From Pricia mediterranea (GTDB lineage: Bacteria; Bacteroidota; Bacteroidia; Flavobacteriales; Flavobacteriaceae): a DNA stretch of 64,000 bases. Positions 9,012-17,885 of this stretch are shown one piece after another (the first letter of the stretch is position 1; the number at the start of each line of letters is the position of its first letter). A program made the translations under genes and the position numbers. Where the stretch lies: NCBI RefSeq assembly GCF_032248455.1, contig NZ_JAVTTP010000001.1:1858501-1922500 (forward strand), given 5' to 3'. The notes below the pieces were generated by a model, which was not told the DNA's origin, ran no database searches, and saw only the letters and a program-made list of their open reading frames with translations.

Positions 9012-11087
9012 ATGAAGAAAATATATACCACCTTGATCGTCGCTTTTCTGGCCATCGGCGCCCACGCGCAGATCGACCGCAGTCAGATGCCTGAATCCGG
9101 ACCGGCACCGGAAATCAACCTCGAAGATCCCCAAACCTTTGAGATGAAAAACGGATTGAAAGTGCTAGTGGTCGAAAACCACAAACTCCCCCGGGTATCC
9201 ATTCAATTGCGCATTGACAATGCCCCGGTGCCGGAAGGCGAGAAAGTGGGGGTTGCGTCCTTGACAGGCAGTCTGCTCGGCAAAGGCTCTAAAAACATTT
9301 CAAAAGATGATTTCAACGAAGAGGTCGATTTTCTGGGTGCCCGAATCAGTTTTGGATCACAAGGGGCATCGGCCAGCGCCCTATCCAAATATTTTCCAAG
9401 GATTTTGGAACTGATGGCCGATGCCGCCATCCATCCGGAGTTTACCCAAGAGGAGTTCGAGAAGGAAAAGCAAAAAATGCTGACCGGACTAAAAACCGAG
9501 GAGAAAGACGTAAAGGCGATTGCCAGGAACGTCAGCTCTGCCTTGGCGTATACCAAAAAACATCCCTACGGCGAATTTCCAACCGAAACTTCGGTCAACA
9601 AGGTGACCCTTGAAGATGTGAAAAGGTTTTACGACAACCAGTTCTTGCCTGCAAACGCCTATCTGGTTGTTGTTGGCGATGTGAAGTTTGAGAAAGTAAA
9701 AGAGCTAGTCGAGGAACATTTTACACCGTGGACCAAAGGAACCCCTCCCTTTTTACAGTTTTCGAGTCCCTCGGACGCCCTGTACTCCCAGATCAACTTC
9801 GTCAATGTACCGAACGCGGTGCAGTCCGAGATCACGGCAGAAAACCTGGTCGAGCTTAAAATGAAGGATCCGGACTATCTCCCGGCACTGCTGGCCAATG
9901 AAATATTGGGTGGCGGGGGCGAGGGGAGGCTTTTCCTCAACCTGCGGGAAGACAAGGGCTACACCTACGGATCGTACTCCCGCTTGGGCGACGATAAATA
10001 CGCCCCGGCCCGCTTCAGGGCGGTCGCCAGCGTTCGCAATGCCGTGACGGATAGTTCTGTGGTCGAGCTGTTGAAGGAAATCGAGAACATCCGCAAAGAA
10101 CCCGTCAGCCAAGAGGAGCTTGAAAACACCAAGGCCAAGTATTCCGGACGCTTCGTCATGGCCCTTGAGAATCCACAAACCATAGCCAGGTACGCCCTGA
10201 ACATCGAAACCGAAAATCTGCCGGAGGATTTTTATAAGACCTATCTCGAACGTCTCAATGCCGTCACGGTCGAAGAAGTACAGGAAGCGGCACAAAAGTA
10301 TATTAAGCCCGAGCACATCCGGGTCGTAGTTACCGGCAAGGCCAGCGAGGTATTGCCCAATCTTGAAAATATAAGCTACAACGGGAAGAAGGTCCCCGTC
10401 AAATACTTCGATAAAAATGCAGACCCCAGCGAAAAGCCCCAAGTCGGCACAGCGACAGTGCCCGAAGGCGTTGGGGCAACCGAAGTATTAAAGAAATATA
10501 TCGAAGCCATCGGGGGCAAAGAAAAACTGGAACAAGTCGAGGCTTACGCGATGCTGGCCGAAGCCGAAATGCAGGGCATGCAACTCGACCTTGAAATAAA
10601 GAAAACGACCGGTGGAAAGTATATGCAGGATATTAAGGTGGGCGGAAATTCCATGAGCAAACAGGTCTTCGACGGCTCGACCGGCTATATGATGATGCAG
10701 GGCCAACGAAAGGACTTGGGCGAGGATGAAATCGTACAGATCAAGGCAGAGGCCGTGCCTTTCCCCGAGCTCGATTATTTGAAGGATGACACTATCACGC
10801 TTGAAGGTATGGAGACCATCGAAGGCCAAAAAGCCTACGAGCTCAAGCTATCCGATGATAAATCCGCCTTCTACGATGCGGAAAGCGGACTCAAGGTCCA
10901 AGAAACGACCATCGCCGAGATGGGCGGACAACCCATGACCAGCACCATTAATTATGGAAATTACCAAGAGGTTTCAGGAATCAAATTCCCTTTTACCTTG
11001 GCCCAGACTGTAGGCCCGCAAAGCTTCGATTTCAAAGTGACCGAAGTCAAGGTGAACGAAGGGGTCTCAGATTCCGATTTTAAATGA
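9012..11087 (+). CDS. M16 family protein, non-catalytic partner with C-terminal lipoprotein-carrier-like domain
   Basis: A 691-residue secreted protein (signal peptide MKKIYTTLIVAFLAIGAHAQ). Residues 25-460 form an M16 pair of domains, but the HxxEH site is absent: the equivalent stretch reads VASLTGSLLGKGSKNISKDD. The Arg...Tyr signature of the second M16 domain is kept (GRLFLNLREDKGYTYGSYS, about residues 300-320). This is the usual state of the inactive subunit that completes the substrate chamber of the enzyme encoded just upstream. Residues about 480-691 add a beta-rich domain like outer-membrane lipoprotein-sorting/LolA-type folds (TEVLKKYIEAIGGKEKLEQ opening). The extra domain may bind hydrophobic peptides or anchor the complex; that is inference. 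Confidence 0.9.
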   Translation: MKKIYTTLIVAFLAIGAHAQIDRSQMPESGPAPEINLEDPQTFEMKNGLKVLVVENHKLPRVSIQLRIDNAPVPEGEKVGVASLTGSLLGKGSKNISKDDFNEEVDFLGARISFGSQGASASALSKYFPRILELMADAAIHPEFTQEEFEKEKQKMLTGLKTEEKDVKAIARNVSSALAYTKKHPYGEFPTETSVNKVTLEDVKRFYDNQFLPANAYLVVVGDVKFEKVKELVEEHFTPWTKGTPPFLQFSSPSDALYSQINFVNVPNAVQSEITAENLVELKMKDPDYLPALLANEILGGGGEGRLFLNLREDKGYTYGSYSRLGDDKYAPARFRAVASVRNAVTDSSVVELLKEIENIRKEPVSQEELENTKAKYSGRFVMALENPQTIARYALNIETENLPEDFYKTYLERLNAVTVEEVQEAAQKYIKPEHIRVVVTGKASEVLPNLENISYNGKKVPVKYFDKNADPSEKPQVGTATVPEGVGATEVLKKYIEAIGGKEKLEQVEAYAMLAEAEMQGMQLDLEIKKTTGGKYMQDIKVGGNSMSKQVFDGSTGYMMMQGQRKDLGEDEIVQIKAEAVPFPELDYLKDDTITLEGMETIEGQKAYELKLSDDKSAFYDAESGLKVQETTIAEMGGQPMTSTINYGNYQEVSGIKFPFTLAQTVGPQSFDFKVTEVKVNEGVSDSDFK

Positions 11088-11092
11088 GATGC

Positions 11093-11569
11093 CATGGCAC
11101 CTAGAACAAAGCTCAGTTTCGCTTCCTTCAACCTCTACAACCTCAACCTGCCCGGCAAACCGATTTATTGGGATAATGAGGAATGCTTATGAACTATTGA
11201 CCCCGCCCGATCATGACGGCGACATGATCGTATGCGCCGCGGCGGTCGAAAAGGGACTTCTTGAAGAACTGAAAGGCACCGATCGGCCGCTAGTGGTAAT
11301 CGGCGATCTCAACGACGCACAATTGAGCAACACCCTCAATATCATGACGGGGCAGCCCCGTTATCTCGTTAGCGGACTGAACAAGGGGGGGGGTACCGAT
11401 ACGGGACTCTACACCGTGGCCGCCCTGGAAGAGTACCGAAGCCTAAGGGATCTGGGCCTACAAAGGCATGGAAATCGCCAACGACCACCTCAACCGCGAC
11501 GACCACAAGAAGACCGGCACCGCCGACCACGGCATTGTCAAAGCCAGTTTTGAGTATCGGCCCATTTAA
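11093..11569 (+). pseudogene. Decayed endonuclease/exonuclease/phosphatase family gene
   Basis: Three pieces of one protein lie in different frames. From the ATG at 11093 the frame reads MAPRTKLSFASFNLYNLN, then stops at 11191. The next piece is in the frame of 11089 and contains the family motif VVIGDLNDAQLSNTL (GDxN, about 11300-11345) and a GGTDTGLYTVAALEEYRSL stretch. From 11459 the original frame resumes with MEIANDHLNRDDHKKTG and TADHGIVKASFEYRPI to a stop at 11569, including the terminal DHG motif. The remnant is far shorter than an intact EEP enzyme (about 300-350 residues), so a large internal deletion plus a frame change occurred. It begins 5 bp after the M16 partner gene. Confidence 0.8.
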
Positions 11570-11652
11570 AATTCAGGAACCGTCCAAAGCCATTTCCGGT
11601 ATCGATCGATACAAAGAGTTTAACTATATTCGTCCTATCAATAATTATCATT

Positions 11653-13578
11653 ATGCAATTCCGGATCCCTACCCTCCTATTTTTTCTGCTTATCAGTCTG
11701 TGCCTTCCTGCCCAAGAGGTCGATACCCTCTTACTTGAGCGCAACTACGACTTAAAGGAATACCGCATTCCCATGCGCGATGGAGCCGAGCTGTTTACCG
11801 TAGTCTATACGCCCAAGGACACCTCAAAAAAGTATCCCTTTTTGATGAACCGCACCTGCTACAATGCATCCAATTACACCGATTATCAATATGCAGGTTA
11901 TCCGTCGGAATATCTAGTGGAAGACGGGTACATCTTGGTCTTTCAAGATGTTAGGGGAAGGTACATGTCCGAAGGAACCTTTGACAACATGCGGCCCAAC
12001 ATCCCGGGGAACAATCTGAAGAATAACGAGGATATCGATGAAAGTTCAGATACCTACGATACCATAGAATGGATGCTAAAAAACATTAAAGGGAACAACG
12101 GCAAGGTCGGCATGTACGGTATTTCGTATCCCGGTCATTATACGGCGGCGGGGATGATCGATGCGCATCCGGCCCTCAAGGCCTCCTCGCCCCAGGCACC
12201 GATTGCGGATTTTTTCTTCGACGATTTTCACCATCAGGGCGCCTATCTGCAAAGCTATACGGCCGCCCTCCCGGTATTCGGCTATCAAAAAGACAGTCTG
12301 ACCCGGGAGCCTTGGTACACCGATAAGCTGATGCGGTTATATGAAAATCCCGCTCCCGATGCCTATGATTTCTTCCTTCGGATGGGCCCGCTCAAGAACA
12401 TTACCGAAAATTTCCACAACGATAATTTTTTCTGGAAACAGATAGTCGAACACCCCAACTACGATGAATTCTGGCAGAAACGGAACATCCTGCCCCATTT
12501 AAAGGACATCGATCATGCCGTAATGACCGTAGGCGGATGGTTCGATGCCGAAGATCTGTACGGTCCGCTCAACATTTACAAGACCGTCGAGGGGACGAGC
12601 CCCGAAGCCGACAACATGATCGTTATGGGACCTTGGGACCACGGCGGATGGGCCAGGGAAAAAGGAAAGACGGTGCACAACCACATTTATTACGGAGACA
12701 GTATTTCGACATTTTTTTTGAGGGATATCGAAGAGCCCTTTTTTGCCCATAACCTAAAAGATCGAAACATCGACCCCCTGCCCGAGGCCTATATGTTCGA
12801 TACCGGAAGCAAGGAATGGAAAAAGTTCGAGCAATGGCCACCCGAAAATATAGCGCCGGTCAGCTTGGGCTTCGGCAAAAACGGCCGGCTGAGCCTTGAA
12901 GGACCAATAGACGAGAGCGCCGAATTCGAATATACCAGCGACCCGCAAAAACCCGTTCCCTATACCTCCCAGACCGAGGGTTTGACGTTCACCCCAAGAA
13001 AATATATGTCAGACGACCAGCGTCACGCCTCCCGTAGGCCCGATGTGCTGACCTTTGAAACGGAACCCCTGGAAGCCGATAAAACCTTGGCAGGCGAAAT
13101 CATGGCCAAACTTAAGGTGGCCCTTAGCACCTCCGATGCCGACTTTATCGTTAAGCTCATCGATGTGTATCCGCCCGACCATGTGAACTACGAGCATAAT
13201 CCCGATAATATCGTGATGGGAAATTACCAACAGCTGGTCCGTGCCGAGGTGTTCCGGGGAAGGTTCCGCAACAGCTTCGAAAAACCGGAGCCGTTTACGC
13301 CGGGAGAGCCGACCGAGGTGGACTTCCGTTTACAGGATATTCTGCACACATTCAAAAAGGGCCATCGTATCATGGTACAAGTCCATAGCACTTGGTTCCC
13401 CTATATCGATCGCAATCCGCAAAAATATGTGGACAACATATACAAGGCCGATGCCGATGATTTCGTCAAATCGGATATTACCCTGTACGGCTCCTCGACC
13501 GTTGAAGTAGGCGGTACACAAGACTGCTGCCAGCCGGCACCGTTTCGAATGCAGGAGGAGGACATGATCAAGGATTAA
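11653..13578 (+). CDS. CocE/NonD family hydrolase (X-Pro dipeptidyl-peptidase S15 fold), secreted
   Basis: A 641-residue protein with a signal peptide (RIPTLLFFLLISLCLPAQ). The alpha/beta-hydrolase core shows the oxyanion region FQDVRGRYMSEG, the nucleophile elbow GMYGISYPG with Ser158, and a later GPWDHGGW segment carrying the catalytic-His region typical of cocaine esterase and glutaryl-7-ACA acylase relatives. The C-terminal third (from about residue 400) is the jelly-roll X-Pro dipeptidyl-peptidase C domain, with the usual TLAGEIMAKLKVALSTSDAD segment. It probably cleaves acyl or X-Pro bonds in the periplasm; the substrate cannot be predicted. It stands as a single transcription unit after the decayed EEP gene. 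Confidence 0.9.
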   Translation: MQFRIPTLLFFLLISLCLPAQEVDTLLLERNYDLKEYRIPMRDGAELFTVVYTPKDTSKKYPFLMNRTCYNASNYTDYQYAGYPSEYLVEDGYILVFQDVRGRYMSEGTFDNMRPNIPGNNLKNNEDIDESSDTYDTIEWMLKNIKGNNGKVGMYGISYPGHYTAAGMIDAHPALKASSPQAPIADFFFDDFHHQGAYLQSYTAALPVFGYQKDSLTREPWYTDKLMRLYENPAPDAYDFFLRMGPLKNITENFHNDNFFWKQIVEHPNYDEFWQKRNILPHLKDIDHAVMTVGGWFDAEDLYGPLNIYKTVEGTSPEADNMIVMGPWDHGGWAREKGKTVHNHIYYGDSISTFFLRDIEEPFFAHNLKDRNIDPLPEAYMFDTGSKEWKKFEQWPPENIAPVSLGFGKNGRLSLEGPIDESAEFEYTSDPQKPVPYTSQTEGLTFTPRKYMSDDQRHASRRPDVLTFETEPLEADKTLAGEIMAKLKVALSTSDADFIVKLIDVYPPDHVNYEHNPDNIVMGNYQQLVRAEVFRGRFRNSFEKPEPFTPGEPTEVDFRLQDILHTFKKGHRIMVQVHSTWFPYIDRNPQKYVDNIYKADADDFVKSDITLYGSSTVEVGGTQDCCQPAPFRMQEEDMIKD

Positions 13579-13724
13579 AAGAAGCCATCGCCAATGCGGA
13601 GCTTCTGTTTTCAAAGGGGACGGTCTCTCGAGATGCTTGCTCTTCACCAGCTGTTTAAGCCCTAGAATCCCTACCTTTCCGGTAAAAGAACGAATTCGTG
13701 CACTACATAGAAAACCGCAATGTC

Positions 13725-15050
13725 ATGAAACGATCCCTTTTTGCGTTCGTCTTGTTCTGTACATTTTCCCTGACCGCCCAATATAGCATCTCCGGCACCT
13801 TTACGCCGGCCAAAAATTACAGATGGCTTATTGTATACCTCCTCAAAGCGGGCGAGCAGGCCTACACTGCCGATACGGCCATCAAAGACGGCAAGTTTAG
13901 TCTTTCCCTTCCTGCTCATTCGGCCCCGGGCACCTATCGGTTGGTCTATGCCGTGCCGCAAGAGGAATTCTATTTTGACGTCATTTACAGCGGGAAAGAG
14001 GATATTCAGTTGAAATTCGATGCGGAAAAGGGCGTTTCATTTACGGCATCAAAGGAAAACCGGATTTTCAATGCCTATTTCAGGCAAATCAACGCCGCAA
14101 AACAAGCTTTTATCGACTTTTATCAAGCGGGAAAGACCGACAAAGATGCGTTTGAACGCTTGAGCGAGCGGTTGAGAACGGTCCAAGAAGGCTATGAAAA
14201 GGAATCCGCAGGCTTGTTGGCCCATAATTTTATAGCGGCCAACCGTCCCTACATCCCCTCGGAATACGAGACCGGTCAGATATACTGGCAGCACAAAAAG
14301 GATCAGTATTTTCGACATCTCGATCTGACCGATCCCATCTTACAGGGTTCCGCTTTCTTGAAAGACAAACTGACCAATTACATCTTTACCGCCATCTTGA
14401 ATGAAAACAGGTCCCAAGAGGAGACCGAGAACCTCTTATGCCAGAACGTCGATAAGGTCGCCTCCGAACTCAAGGATACGGAAGAATCATATCGCTTTCA
14501 TATATTTCATTCCTTGCACAATACAGCGATGGCGGGCCGTTTTAATGTAACGGCCGATTACATTCTGGACACCTACATGAGGCCCTTGGCCCAAGTTACT
14601 GGCAATCAAAAGACAATCGACCAATTGGAGATCCAACACCGTCTGCAGATTGGCTCCATTCCCCCCGACATTATATGGAAGGACGATAATGTCACTAAAA
14701 GGTTGAGCGAAATGGATGGGGCCGAATGTTATGTACTTATTTTCTGGAGCAGTACCTGCTCGCATTGTCTGCACCAGTTACCTCCGCTGCACGAAGAACT
14801 GAAGAAATTCCCCGACGTAAAAGTGCTAGCGATAGGCCTTGAAGACGGAAAGAAAAGCTGGGAGAAGGAATCCGCCAAATTGCCGGGTTTCGTACACGTG
14901 CTCGGCCTTGACCACTGGGATAATCGCTATGCCGAGTTATACGAAATCCGCCGGACCCCGACCTTTTTTGTGTTGGATAGCGACAAACGGATTATCGCGA
15001 AACCCAAATCGGATAAAGAACTTCTGACTTTTTTAAATGAAGGGACATAA
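13725..15050 (+). CDS. Secreted thioredoxin-like (TlpA/AhpC-TSA type) protein
   Basis: A 441-residue protein with a signal peptide (SLFAFVLFCTFSLTAQ). The N-terminal 110 residues are a DUF4369-like beta domain (YSISGTFTPAKNYRWLIVYL). A helical middle follows, and a C-terminal thioredoxin fold carries the redox pair Cys345-Ser-His-Cys348 in WSSTCSHCLHQLPPLHEEL, plus the cis-proline RRTPTFFVLD. This layout is common for Bacteroidetes periplasmic disulfide-handling proteins. An in-frame ATG at 13698 would add nine polar residues ahead of the signal peptide; I prefer 13725. It converges with the ACT-like gene, with about 50 bp between the stops. Confidence 0.87.
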   Translation: MKRSLFAFVLFCTFSLTAQYSISGTFTPAKNYRWLIVYLLKAGEQAYTADTAIKDGKFSLSLPAHSAPGTYRLVYAVPQEEFYFDVIYSGKEDIQLKFDAEKGVSFTASKENRIFNAYFRQINAAKQAFIDFYQAGKTDKDAFERLSERLRTVQEGYEKESAGLLAHNFIAANRPYIPSEYETGQIYWQHKKDQYFRHLDLTDPILQGSAFLKDKLTNYIFTAILNENRSQEETENLLCQNVDKVASELKDTEESYRFHIFHSLHNTAMAGRFNVTADYILDTYMRPLAQVTGNQKTIDQLEIQHRLQIGSIPPDIIWKDDNVTKRLSEMDGAECYVLIFWSSTCSHCLHQLPPLHEELKKFPDVKVLAIGLEDGKKSWEKESAKLPGFVHVLGLDHWDNRYAELYEIRRTPTFFVLDSDKRIIAKPKSDKELLTFLNEGT

Positions 15051-15101
15051 ATTGCAAAAGAGCTGCAACTTTCCGTCGAGACAATCCAGAGGTGTAATTT
15101 G

Positions 15102-15761
15102 TCACAAGGTCTTCAAATCCTTAATGGTCTTGAACGCCACATCAACTTGATCGTCATCGACCAATATGGTAAATTCGTTGGTGGTCGAAATCACTTCGTA
15201 GAGTACAATGCCTTCCCAGGCCAATCGCTGGAAAATAAAATAGTAGATGCCCGGTACGGAGACATTTTCCGAGGGTAGTTTTACGGTAATGGAAGAAAGG
15301 TTTTCCGCTTTTTGGGTGCACCGCTCCTTTTCAAATAGCGTTTCTACCGTGGTATCAAGACTATTGCTTACCACGATATTCAATTCGTTCACGCCCCGCG
15401 ACGAGGTATAGAAGACCTCTTTGTTCCGGTTTACCTCTTCCAAAAGCTTGGCTTGGTTTTCCAAAACAGATTCGGAAACGAGAAAGGTGAAATCCGTCAA
15501 CGATGAGCGCACCGTAATCTCGCCAATATTTTTTAATACCTTGATGATCTTATGGGTCGCACGGAACTCCAGATCGTCCGACAATCGTTTCAACGCCATA
15601 ACGATGGCCCCATTACGGACTTTTTTGCCCAATTCATTCTCAATTTCAGGATTGATGATGCGAGACAGCGAGGTCAAATTGATGATCCCCTGAGCCAGGG
15701 CGCTTTGTAAGAACGGCTTTTTTTTAATGTACTGCTCGACTATAGAAGATATAGTTCTCAT
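15102..15761 (-). CDS. ACT-domain-like protein (aspartokinase C-terminal-like)
   Basis: A 219-residue cytoplasmic protein from the ATG at 15761. The N-terminal half is helical (RTISSIVEQYIKKKPFLQSA; KKVRNGAIVMALKRLSDDL), and the C-terminal half reads like paired ACT domains (ENLSSITVKLPSENVSVPGI; GIVLYEVISTTNEFTILVDD). The last part resembles the regulatory region of aspartate kinases, and I recall homologues across Flavobacteriia being labelled that way, but no kinase domain is present. A ligand-sensing role is plausible. It lies just downstream of the YraN homologue in the same direction. Confidence 0.65.
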   Translation of the reverse strand: MRTISSIVEQYIKKKPFLQSALAQGIINLTSLSRIINPEIENELGKKVRNGAIVMALKRLSDDLEFRATHKIIKVLKNIGEITVRSSLTDFTFLVSESVLENQAKLLEEVNRNKEVFYTSSRGVNELNIVVSNSLDTTVETLFEKERCTQKAENLSSITVKLPSENVSVPGIYYFIFQRLAWEGIVLYEVISTTNEFTILVDDDQVDVAFKTIKDLKTL

Positions 15762-15818
15762 GAAACGCAATGTTATTTTGCGAAAATAACAATTTGTTAT
15801 AAATAAAACAACTAATCC

Positions 15819-16181
15819 CTAAAAATGATAGAAAGCACTTTCTAGATGCTCGATCCGAAAAACCCGACTGTTCCGTAAAATTGTAATCACATCAAACCGA
15901 ACCTCGACATCTTGTAGTTTCCGAGAGGTGACATACTGATCTGCCGCCCAAACTAGGAGTTTGATTTTCTTGTGGGTAATCGTGGCCGCAATCGGAATGA
16001 TCCGGTCATCGCTCCTGGCGCGCACCTCCACTATGGCTAGAACATCCTCTTTTTGGGCGATAATGTCGATTTCAGCGCGGCGGTACCGATAGTTGGTATG
16101 GCGGATGCTGTAACCTTTTTCGACCAAATGTTTGACAGCGATTTCCTCTCCTTCCTTCCCAAACTCATTGTGTTTTCCCAT
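15819..16181 (-). CDS. YraN family protein (UPF0102)
   Basis: A 120-residue protein of the UPF0102/YraN family, a compact restriction-endonuclease-like fold related to Holliday-junction resolvases. The family features are visible: EFGKEGEEIAVKHLVEKGY at the start, then RRAEIDIIAQKEDVLAIVEV with the conserved E-(I)D and (V)EV metal-binding positions, then the second helix region ITHKKIKLLVWAADQY. The biochemical activity of the family is poorly established. It starts the leftward pair with the ACT-like gene, and the 200 bp to its right separates it divergently from the DUF1800 gene. Confidence 0.88.
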   Translation of the reverse strand: MGKHNEFGKEGEEIAVKHLVEKGYSIRHTNYRYRRAEIDIIAQKEDVLAIVEVRARSDDRIIPIAATITHKKIKLLVWAADQYVTSRKLQDVEVRFDVITILRNSRVFRIEHLESAFYHF

Positions 16182-16382
16182 AGATCTGACTTAGGGTTTC
16201 GCCCGTTCCATCCGAGAACGATATAAAATCCACAATTACAGCAAATCCAGGAAACCGCAAAAATTCATCGGCCATACGTCGAAAATAGTCGATGTAGCAT
16301 ACTATGCCCTATCATTATGCGTTAAACATTGAACCCTTTTTCCGTTTCCCAAACACGGGCAGGGCCCAAGCCTACTTGAACT

Positions 16383-17876
16383 ATGGAGTATTTCATGAAT
16401 TGCAATACGGCCCCCTTGACCCCGTATAGCACCCCCCTTGATCGAGACAAAGCCGCGCACCTCTATCGAAGATTGGGGTTCAGTGCCTCAACACAGACCC
16501 TTGATCAGGCAGTCGGTCAAAATGCCGGCACCTTGGTCGATTTCCTTATAAATGAGGCTCTTAACCAATCCCCCATCCCGCCACCGGTCTGGGCCGATTG
16601 GAACCGTAGCGATTATCCCGAGGACGATGAGCTACGCCGGGCGCTAGTTCGGGAGCAAATCAGCGAGTTCAGCCTGGTCTACGCCAAGGGTCTTTTGAAC
16701 AACAACCTGTACGACCGGATGAGCTTCTTTTGGAGCAACCATTTCGTGACGGAAATCGATATCTACGAGTGCAACCCCTACCTCTATCATTATATTAATT
16801 GTCTGCAACGTAACGCTCTGGGCAATTTCAAGACCTTTGTCAGTGAAATCGGTCTGACCGATGCCATGCTGTATTATTTGGATGGCGTGTACAATAACCG
16901 CAACAATCCCAACGAAAATTACGGAAGGGAACTTTATGAACTTTTTACCTTGGGGGAAGGAAACGGCTACACCGAACAGGATGTTATCGAGACCGCTAGG
17001 GCCCTGACCGGGTATGTGGAGCGCGGAGAACTGGGATGGGAACCGGTGACGTTTCGGGCGGACAGGCACGACGATGGCGTGAAGGCCATATTAGGCCAGA
17101 CCGGCAACTGGGGCTATGACGATGTAATCGATATTCTCTTTGAACAACGCCCCGACGAAATAGCGGGCTTTATCTGCGGAAAACTCTACGAATTCTTCGT
17201 GCATCCCGATTCCAATGACGACGCCGGCAACGCCCAGGCCATCATATCGGGAATGGAGAGGACCTTTTTGGCGAACGATTTTGAAATTGCCCCCGTGCTA
17301 TCAGAGCTGTTTAAAAGCCAACATTTTTTCGATGACGACGCCATTGGGGCAATCATCAAGAGTCCCTTTGACTTTTATTTCAATTTTCTAAAGGAAAGCG
17401 ATTTTGGGTACGACGATACGATGGTAGCCAGCTTGGTCAATTATGCCGGACTTCTGAGCCAGCGACTGTTCGACCCTTTCGATGTCGCGGGATGGCAGCG
17501 GAACCGCCAATGGATCAATACGAATTTTATGATCGGCAGGTGGCTGACCATAGAAACCATTTTACAGGATTTTTATGATGCCGACGACGAACAGTTCCGT
17601 GCTTTGGGACTATCGATCACCGGGAACGACGGACTCACCAGTAACAATCCCGATCTGATAGCCCGACGGATTATCGATTTTATACTCCCAAAGGGATTGC
17701 TCAACGAACCGGAATACGAAAAGGCGTTCGCCATTTTCAGGGGCGACATTCCACCTCAATACTTTGAAGGGGGAAGCACCCCTACTTGGACGCTGGCCAT
17801 TGCCATGGAAGCCCCGACCCAAGTATTCAACCTGATGCAATACCTCGCTAGACAACCCGAATTTCAACTCAAATAA
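16383..17876 (+). CDS. DUF1800 domain-containing protein
   Basis: A 497-residue protein covering the DUF1800 family: LDRDKAAHLYRRLGFSAS near the start, NLYDRMSFFWSNHFVTE near residue 115, YGRELYELFTLGEGNGYTE near 180, and a later DPFDVAGWQRNRQWINTNF. DUF1800 proteins occur as neighbours of DUF1501 proteins across bacteria, and the pair is presumed to act together outside the cytoplasm; no function is proven. No clear signal peptide is seen (the start MEYFMNCNTAPL is polar), which is notable given its Tat-exported partner: it might be carried out with it. The DUF1501 gene starts 9 bp downstream, so the two are co-transcribed. Confidence 0.9.
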   Translation: MEYFMNCNTAPLTPYSTPLDRDKAAHLYRRLGFSASTQTLDQAVGQNAGTLVDFLINEALNQSPIPPPVWADWNRSDYPEDDELRRALVREQISEFSLVYAKGLLNNNLYDRMSFFWSNHFVTEIDIYECNPYLYHYINCLQRNALGNFKTFVSEIGLTDAMLYYLDGVYNNRNNPNENYGRELYELFTLGEGNGYTEQDVIETARALTGYVERGELGWEPVTFRADRHDDGVKAILGQTGNWGYDDVIDILFEQRPDEIAGFICGKLYEFFVHPDSNDDAGNAQAIISGMERTFLANDFEIAPVLSELFKSQHFFDDDAIGAIIKSPFDFYFNFLKESDFGYDDTMVASLVNYAGLLSQRLFDPFDVAGWQRNRQWINTNFMIGRWLTIETILQDFYDADDEQFRALGLSITGNDGLTSNNPDLIARRIIDFILPKGLLNEPEYEKAFAIFRGDIPPQYFEGGSTPTWTLAIAMEAPTQVFNLMQYLARQPEFQLK

Positions 17877-17885
17877 TCTCCGATT

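Noticed and set aside
9753-10442. A 229-codon antisense frame within the second M16 gene (and similar ones at 27356-28015 and 34119-34751)
   Set aside because: The sense strand encodes clear conserved proteins; the antisense products have no recognisable features.
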